Positions 1 to 8,762 of a DNA stretch of 52,403 nt are shown piece after piece. Location: assembly GCA_027451345.1 (NCBI GenBank), contig DAIDJO010000013.1:1-52403 (forward strand). Reading direction: 5' to 3'. Both the position numbers and the translations under genes were made by a program. Origin of the DNA: Solirubrobacterales bacterium. Its GTDB lineage: Bacteria > Actinomycetota > Thermoleophilia > Solirubrobacterales > Solirubrobacteraceae. Every line of letters starts with the position of its first letter. Position 1 is the stretch's first letter. The notes under the pieces were generated by a model. It ran no database searches. It had not been told where the DNA came from and worked only from the letters and a program-made list of their open reading frames with translations.

Positions 1-1192
1 GGTCGACGAGCTCGGCCAGCGCGCGGCGCACGTACGGGAGCGCGATCACGCTGCCGAAGTGGTCGGCCTGGTCGCGGAAGTTGATGACGGCGCCGAACCA
101 GCCCCAGCCCGGCCCCCCGAAGACGCTCAACCCATGGTGGCGCAGGTCGGGAATCGCGCTGATCTGGCTCCAGTCGACCGGCGCGACCTGCACGGCGCCC
201 GTCTGGAGCGCGCGCAGGCGCGCGGCGGGGGTGGCATAGGTGCGCACGGCGACGAGGTCCCGCGCGCGCGGCCTGAGGCCATACGCCCGGTTGGGCGCCA
301 GCGCGTAGGAGCCGTCCACCGCAGAGAAGGTCGTGAGCGCGAACGGGCCGTCGACCACCTTCCAGAGCGGGTTCGTCGCGAACGTCGCCCGGTCGGCCCC
401 CTGCTGGTGCAGGTAGTCATAGATCCGCTGAGCGTCCGACGGATTGGTGGCCCAGTCGGTCACGTGCGCGCCCCCCGAGCTGTCCACGTTCCAGTCCTCG
501 CTGGGCAGCGGGTAGATCCCGGCGCCCGCGTCCTGCAGCTGATTGGCCGTGAACCAGGCCGGGTTGACCGCGTGCGTCAGGTGCAGGACGAGGGTGGTCG
601 TTCCGACGGTGCTGACGCCGGCCAGGTTCTCCGGAAACGCCCCCGGGGAGTATTGACACCAGTTCTGCGGTGTCTCCCGGAGGGCCGCCTGGAGGAGGTC
701 GAGCGAGAAGAGGACGTCCTGCGCCTGCACCGGCTTGCCGTCGGACCAGCGCAACCCGGGCTTCAGGCGGATCGTGACCGTCCGGTCGCCGTCGGAGTAG
801 CGCGGCGGCCGCGCCGCGCTGAGCGGCTCGTTGATCGCCGGCGTCGAGCCGTCGGGCCCCGCGTAGAGCGGGATGTAGAGGTCCTGCACGAGGTTCAGCG
901 TCGGCGTCGTGCAGCTCGCGCTGTCGATCAGGGGAAGCACGTCCTCCGGCGTCTGGCCGGCGAGTTGGCCGACGGTGATCGTGCCACCGCGGGCGGGATG
1001 GCCGACGGGCGGCAGCGCGCCGGTGATCCCGTCGATGTTCGTGGGCCGCGCTCGCACCACCCGCGCGTGGCGGGCGCCGCCGCACGCGCTCACGAGCGCG
1101 GCGACGAGCGCGACCGCGGCGACCGCCGCGAACCGGTGGCGCCACCCGCGAGCGCCACCGCGCGGATGCGCCGCTCCCGGCCCGGCGGGCAT
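1..1192 (-). CDS. peptide/nickel-type ABC substrate-binding lipoprotein (SBP_bac_5), 3' end outside window
   Basis: The frame is open from an ATG at 1190-1192 to the window edge, so about 397 N-terminal residues are present of a family that usually has 500-640. The N-terminus has a basic segment, a hydrophobic stretch rich in Ala/Val and a lipobox LVSAC, so it should be an exported lipoprotein. The body shows SBP_bac_5 features: a segment reading LRWSDGKPVQAQDVLFSLD, then a downstream PAWFTANQ segment and an NFRDQADHFGSVIALPYVRRAL segment typical of the second lobe. It starts 4 nt after the EttA stop, so it may be cotranscribed with it. It is a distant paralogue of the binding protein at 38353-40275 (shared FP-NL and NP-WFT segments). 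Ligand is unknown; peptide or another small solute is possible. The family call is secure, the specificity is not. Confidence 0.85.
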   Translation of the reverse strand, partial: MPAGPGAAHPRGGARGWRHRFAAVAAVALVAALVSACGGARHARVVRARPTNIDGITGALPPVGHPARGGTITVGQLAGQTPEDVLPLIDSASCTTPTLNLVQDLYIPLYAGPDGSTPAINEPLSAARPPRYSDGDRTVTIRLKPGLRWSDGKPVQAQDVLFSLDLLQAALRETPQNWCQYSPGAFPENLAGVSTVGTTTLVLHLTHAVNPAWFTANQLQDAGAGIYPLPSEDWNVDSSGGAHVTDWATNPSDAQRIYDYLHQQGADRATFATNPLWKVVDGPFALTTFSAVDGSYALAPNRAYGLRPRARDLVAVRTYATPAARLRALQTGAVQVAPVDWSQISAIPDLRHHGLSVFGGPGWGWFGAVINFRDQADHFGSVIALPYVRRALAELVD

Positions 1193-1196
1193 GTCC

Positions 1197-2852
1197 CTAG
1201 CCTCGAACGAGCTTCTTGTAGGTGAGCCGGTGCGGCCGGTCGGCCTCCGCGCCGAGCTGCTCGTGGCGGAAGCTCTCGTACGCCTCGAAGTTGCCCTCGA
1301 ACCACCGGACCTGCGAGTCGCCCTCGAAGGCGATCACGTGCGTCGCGATCCGGTCGAGGAACCAGCGGTCGTGGGAGACCACGACGGCGCACCCGGCGAA
1401 GGCGAGCAGCGCCTCCTCGAGCGCCCGCAGCGTGTCGGTGTCCAGGTCGTTGGTCGGCTCGTCGAGGATCAGCAGGTTGCCCCCGCTGGCCAGGAGCTTG
1501 GCCATGTGCAGCCGGTTGCGCTCGCCGCCGGACAGGGAGCCGACCTTCTTCTGCTGGTCGGAGCCCTTGAAGTTGAACCCGGCGACGTAGGCGCGGCTGG
1601 CGATCGTCCGCTCGCCGAGCACCATCTGGTCCAGGCCGCCCGAGATCTCCTCCCACACGGTCTTGTCCGGGTCGAGCGCCTCGCGCGACTGGTCGACGTA
1701 GGCGAGCTTCACCGTCTCGCCGACGCGGAACGTGCCCTCGTCGGGCTGCTCCTCCCCGGTGATCATGCGCATCAGCGTCGTCTTGCCCGCACCGTTGGGG
1801 CCGATCACGCCGACGATCGCCGCCGGCGGAAGGTTGAAGCTCAGGTCGTCGATCAGCAGCTTCTCGCCGAACGACTTGCGGACGTTCCGGGCCTCCACCA
1901 CGAGGTCACCGAGCCGCGGGCCGGCCGGGATGTGGATCTGGACCTGGTCGAGCTTGACGTTGCGGTCCTCGGCGAGCAGCGCCTCGTAGGCGTTCAGCCG
2001 CGCCTTCGGCTTCGCCCGCCGGGCGCTCGCGTTCATCCGCACCCATTCGAGCTCGTCCCGGATCGCCCGCTGGCGCGCCACGTCCTTGCGCTGCTCCTGC
2101 TCGAGGCGCTGCTCCTTCTGCTCCAGCCAACCGGAGTAGTTGCCCTGGTACGGGATCCCGCGACCGCGGTCGAGCTCGAGGATCCAGCCCGCCACGTTGT
2201 CGAGGAAGTAGCGGTCGTGGGTGACCGCGACGATCGTGCCGCGGTACTCCTGCAGGTGCCGCTCGAGCCAGGCGACGGACTCGGCGTCGAGGTGGTTGGT
2301 CGGCTCGTCGAGCAGGAGCAGGTCGGGCTCGGAGAGCAGCAGCCGGCAGAGCGCCACGCGGCGCCGCTCCCCGCCGGAGAGCGTCGTGACGTCGGCGTCC
2401 GCCGGTGGGCAGCGCAGCGCGTCCATCGCGTAGTCGAGCTTGGTGTCGAGGTTCCAGGCGTCGGCGGCGTCGATCTGCTCCTGCAGCCGGGCGAACTCGG
2501 CCGCGGTGTCATCCGAGTAGTTCATGGCCAGCTCGTTGAAGCGGTCGAGCAGCGCCTTCGTCTCCCGGACCCCGTCCTCCACGTTGCCCCGCACATCCTT
2601 GGTCGGGTCGAGCTGCGGCTCCTGCTCGAGCAGCCCGACCGTCGCGTTCGGGGCGAGCTGGGCCTGGCCGTCATAGTCGTGATCGAGGCCGGCCATGATG
2701 CGCAGGAGCGTCGACTTGCCCGCGCCGTTGTACCCGAGCACGCCGATCTTCGCCCCCGGCATGAACGAGAGCGAGATGTCGGTCAGGACCTGCTTGTCCG
2801 GCGGGTGCCGGCGGGAGAGCTTGTAGGTGGTGTAGATGTACTGGGAGGACAC
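1197..2852 (-). CDS. ettA: energy-dependent translational throttle protein EttA (ABC-F)
   Basis: A 551-residue ABC-F protein with two soluble ATPase domains and no membrane segments. Both Walker A motifs (GYNGAGKST near residue 40, GPNGAGKTT near 350), both LSGGE signatures and both Walker B/switch regions (LLLLDEPTNHLD and LLILDEPTNDLD) are intact. The N-terminus beginning SSQYIYTTYKLSRRHPP and the arm region between the first ABC and the linker match the EttA branch rather than antibiotic-resistance ABC-F branches. Known EttA binds the ribosomal E site and restrains the first elongation step when ATP is low. Start is a GTG at 2850-2852; a TAGTCT box ends 8 nt upstream on the minus strand, suggesting an almost leaderless message. 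The lipoprotein gene follows after 4 nt. Confidence 0.95.
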   Translation of the reverse strand: MSSQYIYTTYKLSRRHPPDKQVLTDISLSFMPGAKIGVLGYNGAGKSTLLRIMAGLDHDYDGQAQLAPNATVGLLEQEPQLDPTKDVRGNVEDGVRETKALLDRFNELAMNYSDDTAAEFARLQEQIDAADAWNLDTKLDYAMDALRCPPADADVTTLSGGERRRVALCRLLLSEPDLLLLDEPTNHLDAESVAWLERHLQEYRGTIVAVTHDRYFLDNVAGWILELDRGRGIPYQGNYSGWLEQKEQRLEQEQRKDVARQRAIRDELEWVRMNASARRAKPKARLNAYEALLAEDRNVKLDQVQIHIPAGPRLGDLVVEARNVRKSFGEKLLIDDLSFNLPPAAIVGVIGPNGAGKTTLMRMITGEEQPDEGTFRVGETVKLAYVDQSREALDPDKTVWEEISGGLDQMVLGERTIASRAYVAGFNFKGSDQQKKVGSLSGGERNRLHMAKLLASGGNLLILDEPTNDLDTDTLRALEEALLAFAGCAVVVSHDRWFLDRIATHVIAFEGDSQVRWFEGNFEAYESFRHEQLGAEADRPHRLTYKKLVRG

Positions 2853-2860
2853 AGCGCATC

Positions 2861-2866
2861 AGACTA
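2861..2866 (-). promoter_or_regulatory. probable -10 box of ettA
   Basis: Reading the minus strand, TAGTCT lies 8 nt before the ettA GTG and no Shine-Dalgarno sequence is seen between them. This is the same arrangement as at several other genes in the window, and points to a leaderless or 1-nt-leader transcript. No convincing -35 is visible. Confidence 0.45.
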
Positions 2867-2876
2867 GCGGGGCGTC

Positions 2877-2900
2877 GGCGCCGGTCCGCTGACCGGCGCC
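2877..2900 (-). terminator. GC-rich hairpin after the GGDEF-EAL gene
   Basis: Perfect 10-bp stem GGCGCCGGTC / GACCGGCGCC with a CGCT loop, between the stop of the gene at 3050 and the ettA start. There is no T-run, as is common for terminators in high-GC actinobacteria. Almost the same stem and loop recurs at 44599-44624, so it may be a repeated terminator module. The remaining intergenic DNA (2901-3049) holds no gene that I can see. Confidence 0.45.
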
Positions 2901-3049
2901 CCCGGGGCCGGTCACAGCCCCGGCATAGGGATGCACCTGCGACTGCCCACTATCTGCGGCGCGCGCTTCACGTGCGCCGCCGCGCGCCAGGTCACCGCCT
3001 CGGCCGTCGGAGCCGCAATGCGGCGCAGCGATTCGCGGAGCCAAGCGGA

Positions 3050-6000
3050 TCACCCATCGAGCAGCTGCTCCACCTCCTGGGCCGTCCACGGTTGATCCGG
3101 CTCGCGCGGTCGTTGTTGGTTGAGCACCGCGGCGATGGTGGAAAGCGCGGTGCCGGACGCATACAGTTGGGCGGCCAACACCCGTGCTGCGGCCCCTTCC
3201 GCAGGCGTACCTGCGTGCTGCGACACGTCCCCGGTGCGTTCATCGACCGGGCTGCTCAAGAGCCACTGCTCGCCTGCTGCGGGGACTGGTGGGCCCCAGA
3301 GAAAGCCCTGCCCCCGCTGGCATCCCAGTTCCTTCAGGATGCGAGCCTGTTCTTCGGTTTCGATGCCCTCGGCGGTGACGGTCAGGTCGACGTCCCTCGC
3401 CAGAGCGATGATGTCTGCCACGAGCCTCCGGGCCCGTGCGCTGGTGCCGAGCGGTGCGATGAACACGCGGTCGATCTTGACGCTGCTCGCGGGGAAGCTG
3501 GCCAGGTAGGCAAGCGACGAGTAGCCGGTTCCGAAGTCGTCAATGGCAATCTCCAATCCGGCATCCGCGAGCTTGGCAAGAGTCGGCAAGATCGTCTCCT
3601 GGTCGGCGAACGCAGACTCGGTGATCTCTGCGACCATTCGCCGCGGCTCGATTCCGGTGGTCTGCAGCACCTCCGCAACGGCAGCAGCGAAATTTGGATC
3701 GGCAAGCTGCGCAACCGAGACGTTGAAGCTCATCTGCAGCATGTCGCTGCCGGTCTGCCGGTGCAGCTCGAGGAGGTGCCGGGAGGCGACTCGCAGCATC
3801 TCGAGCCCGATCTCATTGATCATTCCCGTGTCCTCGGCGATGGCGATGAACTTCCCGGGCACAAGCAGGCCGTGGGTCGGGTGCTGCCACCGTGCCAACG
3901 CCTCAAAGCCGACGACCGTGCTCACATCGAGCGACACCACTGGCTGGTAATGGGCCACGATCTGGCCGGCGGTGACCGCCCGTCCGAGGTCGTTGCGAAG
4001 CGAGATCTGCTCGCGCAGGGCGTTGCGCAGCGTCTCGTCGACCACCCGTACGCGTCCTCGCCCATCGCGCTTGGCCTCATACATCGCCATATCCGCCTCC
4101 TGGAGCCAGCTCATTGCATCGCGGGCAGGCGTCAGGGCCAGACCAGCGCTCACCGAGACCTTGAGCTCCTCACCAGCCAGGCTCACAGGCGCGGAGAGCG
4201 ACTCGCGCAGATGCTGGGAAATCTCCAGCGCGTGATCGACATCCCGGACCGGGTGACAGACCACCGCGAACTCGTCGCCCGCGGCGCGTGCGACGACATC
4301 CCCCGGCCGAACGACTTGGCGCAGACGCGCCGCGCTGAGACTCAGAACCTGATCGCCTGCGTCGTGGCCGAACGAGTGATTCACCAGCTTGAAGTTGTCC
4401 ACGTCAAGGTAAATCAGGGCGGCACCCGTCCCATCGATGCTCGACCAATTCAGTACCTGGGTCAGCACGTCCAGGAGTCGCGAGCGGTTGGGCAGCTGGG
4501 TGAGGTGGTCGGTCCTCGTCAGGCGCACAACCTCGTCCTGATGACGTCGCAGGTCGGTCAGGTCCCGGAGGATCACCGAACCGCCCACGACGCGTTCGCC
4601 ATCGACGAGCGGTGAGATTGTCGCCTCGACGTGCACGAGGCTCCCGTCCTTGCGCCGGCACACGGTTTGGTGGGAATAGATCGTCTCCCCGCTGTCCACC
4701 TTCTCCCGCAGGCGTTCCCCTTCGTCCTCAAACCCTTCCGGCACCAGCACACGCGGCCAGCCGCCGATGATCTCACTGGGCCTGTAACCCAACAGTGCTT
4801 CCGCTGCCGCGTTCCAGCTGTCGATCTGTCCGGCGATGACGGTGAAGATCGCATCTTTGGAGTGTGAGACCACGGCGCCAAGCGAGCGTTCGGCAGCGGC
4901 AAGGCGCAACCGATCGGTGATCTCCAGCGAGACGCCGGCGATCGCGTAGGGATGGCCCGACGCGTCGATCAAGGGGAACCGTGATGTGAGCATCACCCTC
5001 CGCTGACCGCGGACGGTGATGACCTCCTCACCCTCGTAGGGGCCGCTGTCGAGAACAGCCCGGTCGTTCACCATGATCAGCTCCGCGGTGTCCTGCGCGA
5101 ACACGTCGGCGCTCGAGCGACCGATCACATCGGCCTGTGCGCGACCCACCAGCTCCTCCCAGGCTCTGTTGACACGCAGGTAGCGGCCGTGCAGATCCTT
5201 GACGTAGATCGGCACCGGCGCGTGATCCAGCAGGTCCTCGACGAGCATCATGCTGCGCGTCAGCGCAGCCTCGGTGAGCCGTCGACGCGTGACGTCGCGG
5301 ATGTTCACCACGACCGCGCCGATCGCATCGTCGGTCACTCTGCTGGCCAGCGTAACCTCCAGAAACTGCACGTCGGTCTGCCCCACTGCCACCGAGAGGA
5401 CGGCAACGTGCTCTGGTTCGGCGATCACATCGCTCAGCGCTTCGCCGACCCGCGCCGCCGCATCCTCCGGGAACAGCGCCAGCAGCAAGCCGCCCTCCAC
5501 CGCATCCGCTGGCACGCCGAGCACTGCGATACAGGAGTCGCTGGCGAACAGCACCGCACCTGTCGCGTCAACGAGCAGGATCGCGTCGGTCCCGCGCGCC
5601 ACGAGCCCCCGAAAGCGGGCCTCGAAGAGCTCAAGCAGGCGGCGGCGCGCGCGCTCGGCGCGACCATCCACGAACCAGAGGGCCCAGAACAGGCCGGACA
5701 GCAGCACGACCGTGGCGACATGGATCCACAGCGCGATGTTGTGAGCCCGAGACTGCCGCCGCGTAGCCTGAATGTCGAGCTGCTCTGAGAGCCGAGCGGT
5801 GGCCCGGATCAAGGCAGCCGCAGCCGGCCCCTGTGCGTCGCGCTTCAACCGTGCCGCCTCTGGTATCCGACCGGCCCCAACGAGCACGGCAACCGCCCGT
5901 GCCGCCTTCGTATAGCGATCAAGCAGAACGGTGATGCGGTCGGTTTCCAGCGCAGCCAAGGCACGGGTCGCGGGCGCCACTAGCGCGAGCAGCCTCGGCT

Positions 6001-6244
6001 CGTCGTGCCGTGAGAGATGGGGAAGCAGGCCATTCTCGATCTGCTCGGTACGCGCCAGCAGTGCGCCCGCCTGGGCCATCGCTACCGCCCGATCCGAAAC
6101 GGCCTCCGCATCCGCTCGCAGAGCCGAGGTGATCAGCCACGACGACACCAGCAGACCCAGAACGGCCGCGGCCGCGATGAGCGCCAGCACCGACCGGCGG
6201 TGCCAGCGCTTCCATCCGATGTCATGCACCCCAACGCCGGCCAA
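3050..6244 (-). CDS. membrane PAS-GGDEF-EAL signalling protein, probable c-di-GMP phosphodiesterase
   Basis: A 1064-residue sensor. Residues about 17-42 and 172-193 are membrane helices that enclose a helical periplasmic sensor region. Three PAS-like segments follow (about 200-330, 335-450, 455-570), then GGDEF (about 575-735) and EAL (about 745-990). The GGDEF signature reads AAGDEF, so the first Gly is Ala. The EAL side is intact: EAL at about 779, the TESAF segment, DDFGTGYSS at about 901, a KIDRVFI segment and an EGIE segment. Phosphodiesterase activity is therefore the safer prediction; AGDEF variants can still be cyclases. A 45-residue C-terminal tail resembles the small helical domain of serine recombinases (IAAVLN, later a W and a VEQLL). 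The start is a TTG with AGGGGG upstream; a GTG at 6227-6229 is the alternative. Base composition is clearly less GC-rich than the neighbours. Confidence 0.92.
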   Translation of the reverse strand: MAGVGVHDIGWKRWHRRSVLALIAAAAVLGLLVSSWLITSALRADAEAVSDRAVAMAQAGALLARTEQIENGLLPHLSRHDEPRLLALVAPATRALAALETDRITVLLDRYTKAARAVAVLVGAGRIPEAARLKRDAQGPAAAALIRATARLSEQLDIQATRRQSRAHNIALWIHVATVVLLSGLFWALWFVDGRAERARRRLLELFEARFRGLVARGTDAILLVDATGAVLFASDSCIAVLGVPADAVEGGLLLALFPEDAAARVGEALSDVIAEPEHVAVLSVAVGQTDVQFLEVTLASRVTDDAIGAVVVNIRDVTRRRLTEAALTRSMMLVEDLLDHAPVPIYVKDLHGRYLRVNRAWEELVGRAQADVIGRSSADVFAQDTAELIMVNDRAVLDSGPYEGEEVITVRGQRRVMLTSRFPLIDASGHPYAIAGVSLEITDRLRLAAAERSLGAVVSHSKDAIFTVIAGQIDSWNAAAEALLGYRPSEIIGGWPRVLVPEGFEDEGERLREKVDSGETIYSHQTVCRRKDGSLVHVEATISPLVDGERVVGGSVILRDLTDLRRHQDEVVRLTRTDHLTQLPNRSRLLDVLTQVLNWSSIDGTGAALIYLDVDNFKLVNHSFGHDAGDQVLSLSAARLRQVVRPGDVVARAAGDEFAVVCHPVRDVDHALEISQHLRESLSAPVSLAGEELKVSVSAGLALTPARDAMSWLQEADMAMYEAKRDGRGRVRVVDETLRNALREQISLRNDLGRAVTAGQIVAHYQPVVSLDVSTVVGFEALARWQHPTHGLLVPGKFIAIAEDTGMINEIGLEMLRVASRHLLELHRQTGSDMLQMSFNVSVAQLADPNFAAAVAEVLQTTGIEPRRMVAEITESAFADQETILPTLAKLADAGLEIAIDDFGTGYSSLAYLASFPASSVKIDRVFIAPLGTSARARRLVADIIALARDVDLTVTAEGIETEEQARILKELGCQRGQGFLWGPPVPAAGEQWLLSSPVDERTGDVSQHAGTPAEGAAARVLAAQLYASGTALSTIAAVLNQQRPREPDQPWTAQEVEQLLDG

Positions 6245-6631
6245 GCCCGCCCCCTGTCACCTCGACGAACGCTTTCCCTGCCTGCCGCGACCACTCGACC
6301 ACCTCATGCGACGAGCCCAACCTAGCGCCTTCCGGAGGGCACAGGAAGGGCGTCGTCTTGAAGTTTCGTGTCCGGAGAGGGGCTCCCGCATCGGATCTTG
6401 AGGAGACGCGTCGGTGTCGTGAGCTCGAGCCGCTCGGAGCGGCCCCTTGGAGGGGGCGATCGGGGACCTGATGGTGATCGCCATCAGCCCTGGCGGGTGG
6501 CGCGCGACGAACCCGGCATCGCTGCGGACGAGCGGATGCCAGCCGGTGCCCGCGCTGCCGTCTCCGGGCCGGCGGCGTTCCAGGTGTCCCAGCGCAGCCC
6601 CGCGACGTATGAGACGGCACCTACGACTCCA
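6245..6631. other. gene-poor junction region with remnant of a duplicated gene end
   Basis: No credible gene lies between the start of the GGDEF-EAL gene and the stop of the SDH_sah gene. The only recognisable content is the 125-bp repeat at 6485-6609. Segment 6245-6484 shows nothing I can assign. Confidence 0.6.
6485..6609 (-). pseudogene. displaced, frameshifted 3' end of an NlpC/P60-like gene (direct repeat copy A)
   Basis: This segment matches 7787-7912, the last ~42 codons of the intact NlpC/P60-like gene, in the same orientation and at roughly 93% identity by eye. Relative to the intact copy it lacks one C in a CCC run (at about 6570), which breaks the frame; the residues YVAGLRWDTWNAAGP are still readable before it. 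Homology begins exactly at the end of the gene, and in this copy the stop codon is lost. It may be either the original gene end pushed away by an insertion that now carries the SDH_sah gene, or the remnant of a deleted paralogue. Confidence 0.75.
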
Positions 6632-7693
6632 TCAACCTCGCGGGATGATCTGCGACGCCAGCTGGCCTTCGTAGATGCTCGCGGGCAGGAGCTGGAAGTA
6701 CTTCGTCCAGAGCTGCCAGACAATGCGCCACTGTTCGCTGTCCGGATCGACTTCGTCGACTGGGAGTCCCGCCTCGCGTGCGTCGGCAGCGTTGAAAACA
6801 GCTCCGTGGTTCTGAGGTAGATCGATCAATTTCTTCTTGAGCGCGACAGCGATCTGCTTCACCTCCTCGCTGCCCCGCCCAGGATGACTGCCCAGTGCCT
6901 CGCGGACCAAGTCATCGGTGCGCTCAAGAGCCGAACGCGCTTGCTGCACCATGATGGCCGTCACGTCAGCCAGAAGAGACGCATGGAGGGGATAGCTGTC
7001 CGGATTTGCCGCGATTGCCTTATCCGCCGCCTCGACGGCCGCGATCAGATCCTTGGCGGAATACAGCCCCGGGTTCGTTGGATGTTGGAACTGCGGATCG
7101 ACAGGGCCAAGGTCGCTGGTTGGCCCCATCACGATCCGATGAGCTCCCATCGCCAGGATCGTGCCTGCGCTCTTAGCTTGGTTCGGCACGATCACGGTGA
7201 GCTCGCGGCAACGCGACTGCGCAGAACGAACGAGACGCACCGCGGTCTCCCCGTCGCCACCCGGCGAATCGAGAATCAGGTGAAGATCTCGCGCACGATC
7301 GGCACCCGCGATCAGCTCTTCGAGCAGCGTCACGCCATAGCCGAAGATCGCGTCGATGACGACTATGAGTCGGCAACCGAACCTCTCCTCATAGATGCGG
7401 ATCAGCTCCTGACGCGCGTACCGCTCCGCGTGCTGCGCGTGAAAGAGCGGCGTCTGGCGTGGAAACGCTAAGGCGTGACGCTGTGCGTCGGGAACGCCAA
7501 CGGCTTGCCTACCCGCTTCGCCGAGCTGCTCTTCCGGATCTCCAGCGCTTTCTCGATCTTTCCGCTCGAAGCGCGATCCTTCTGGATTTTCGTTGGCGGG
7601 TTGATCGCACCCGCCACCATTTTCTTCTGCGTCATAGTTCCCCTCAACTTTCGACGCTTCGTCGGCAGGTCCTTGAGATTCTGGGCTGAGCAT
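6632..7693 (-). CDS. serine dehydrogenase proteinase family protein (SDH_sah, ClpP/crotonase fold)
   Basis: The core matches the SDH_sah family: a CRLIVVIDAIF strand, LILDSPGGDGETAVRLVR, the nucleophile region KSAGTILAMGAH, and MGPTSDLGPVDPQFQ. By analogy with SppA/ClpP-fold serine proteases, the Ser in SAGT is the likely nucleophile and the PGGDG loop forms the oxyanion hole. The family has no membrane segment here. I chose the ATG at 7691-7693 (353 residues); the frame extends up to a GTG at 7760-7762 that would add 23 residues of unlikely sequence. The first ~75 residues are charged and Gly/Glu-rich, probably disordered. The gene is less GC-rich than the flanking genes and lies between two copies of the neighbour's 3' end, so recent acquisition is likely. 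Its substrate is unknown. Confidence 0.85.
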   Translation of the reverse strand: MLSPESQGPADEASKVEGNYDAEENGGGCDQPANENPEGSRFERKDRESAGDPEEQLGEAGRQAVGVPDAQRHALAFPRQTPLFHAQHAERYARQELIRIYEERFGCRLIVVIDAIFGYGVTLLEELIAGADRARDLHLILDSPGGDGETAVRLVRSAQSRCRELTVIVPNQAKSAGTILAMGAHRIVMGPTSDLGPVDPQFQHPTNPGLYSAKDLIAAVEAADKAIAANPDSYPLHASLLADVTAIMVQQARSALERTDDLVREALGSHPGRGSEEVKQIAVALKKKLIDLPQNHGAVFNAADAREAGLPVDEVDPDSEQWRIVWQLWTKYFQLLPASIYEGQLASQIIPRG

Positions 7694-7783
7694 AGACGTG
7701 TGGTCGGATTGCCTTGCGGAGCCTACCCGCCAGCGCTTCTTCGAGCTGCATGCGTAGCGCACCGCGCCGAGTTCCGTTCGGTG

Positions 7784-8755
7784 TCACAGCCCCGGCGGGT
7801 GGCGCGCGACGAACCCGGCGTCGCTGCGGACGAGCGGGTGCCAGCCGATGCCCGCGCCGCCGTCTCCGGGCCCGGCGGCGTTCCAGGTGTCCCAGCGCAG
7901 CCCCGCGACGTACATGTAGACGTGGGTCGCGTTGGCGTAGAGGGTGACCCATCGGCCGGGCCCCGGCGCGCCCCAGGTGGCGAACTCCCCCGAGGTCATG
8001 TCGCCGTCGGCGGGCAGCAGCCCGCCGCCGTAGAGCAGGTGGGCGACGCTGCTCGAGCAGTCGTAGGCGGGGGCCAGCACGTTCAGCGGCAGCCCGTGAG
8101 CGCCGCCGTACACGTACGGGCGCCCGGCGATCTCGTTGCCCGCCGCGATCATCGCGGCGACCGCCGGCGGCGCCGACGCGGGCGCCGCGGCCGTCCCGTC
8201 CGGCAGCAGGCGCGCACGGGGGCCGCTCGTGAGGGTCGCGCCCGCGTCGTCGACGCACGCGCCGGCCGGGGAGGCGACGGTCACCGTGCCCGCCCAGCGA
8301 CCGTGCTCGTACGGGAGCCCGAGCCGGCGCGCGAGCTGCCACCAGAGGTCGATCGCCCGCGGCCGGCCGTCGATCGGCCCGCCGCCGAGCCCGATGTCCT
8401 CCTTCTCGGCGAGCACCGAGCGGCCCCCGACCGTGATCTGCAACGGCGTCCCGTACGGGAGGCCGCCGAGCGCCGTCGCGGTGGCAAAGCTCGTGCCCCC
8501 GAGCTCGGCGAAGCTGTCGGGCTGCGCGACCAGGCTGACGCCGGAGGCGCCGACGCTGCCGCTCGAGGGATCTCCCGGCCCGCCGTACTCGGTCGCCCCC
8601 ACCGTCTCGCCGCCGCAGCCGACGCCGACCGCGAGCCCGCCGGCCAGCGCGCCGACCGAGGCCACGAGGGCGAGCAGGAGCGCGCAGAGGAAGCCGCCGG
8701 CGAGCAGCACGATCCCCACCAGCGCGCCCCCCGACCGTGTCCGCCTGCGTCGCAT
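7784..8755 (-). CDS. secreted NlpC/P60-like cell-wall hydrolase with N-terminal 3D/double-psi-like domain
   Basis: The 323-residue protein has a basic N-terminus and one hydrophobic segment (about 12-38), so it is exported or membrane-anchored. The middle part (SVLAEKEDIGLGGGP and RAIDLWWQLARRLGLP) resembles the 3D/double-psi-barrel domain often found before peptidoglycan peptidases. The C-terminal part (AGRPYVYGGAHG, YDCSSSVAHLLYGGG, ATHVYMYVAG) carries the NlpC/P60 pattern with Cys in DCSSS and a His about 60 residues later. The start is the ATG at 8753-8755: TACGGT sits exactly 7 nt upstream, giving a leaderless arrangement. Upstream in-frame codons to 8830 look non-coding. Its last 125 bp are duplicated at 6485-6609. 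Substrate cleavage is inferred from the family only. Confidence 0.8.
   Translation of the reverse strand: MRRRRTRSGGALVGIVLLAGGFLCALLLALVASVGALAGGLAVGVGCGGETVGATEYGGPGDPSSGSVGASGVSLVAQPDSFAELGGTSFATATALGGLPYGTPLQITVGGRSVLAEKEDIGLGGGPIDGRPRAIDLWWQLARRLGLPYEHGRWAGTVTVASPAGACVDDAGATLTSGPRARLLPDGTAAAPASAPPAVAAMIAAGNEIAGRPYVYGGAHGLPLNVLAPAYDCSSSVAHLLYGGGLLPADGDMTSGEFATWGAPGPGRWVTLYANATHVYMYVAGLRWDTWNAAGPGDGGAGIGWHPLVRSDAGFVARHPPGL
7787..7912 (-). repeat. direct repeat copy B (intact gene end)
   Basis: This is the intact partner of the repeat at 6485-6609, covering the last ~42 codons of the NlpC/P60-like gene. The 1.2 kb between the two copies holds only the SDH_sah gene. The arrangement resembles attL/attR of elements that integrate into a gene's 3' end and restore it, but no integrase is present. 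Confidence 0.7.
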
Positions 8756-8762
8756 CCCGGCC

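Noticed and set aside
6245..6484. Remnant integrase or resolvase to explain the duplicated gene end
   Set aside because: I read all six frames and found no recombinase motif; the region has no recognisable coding remnant.
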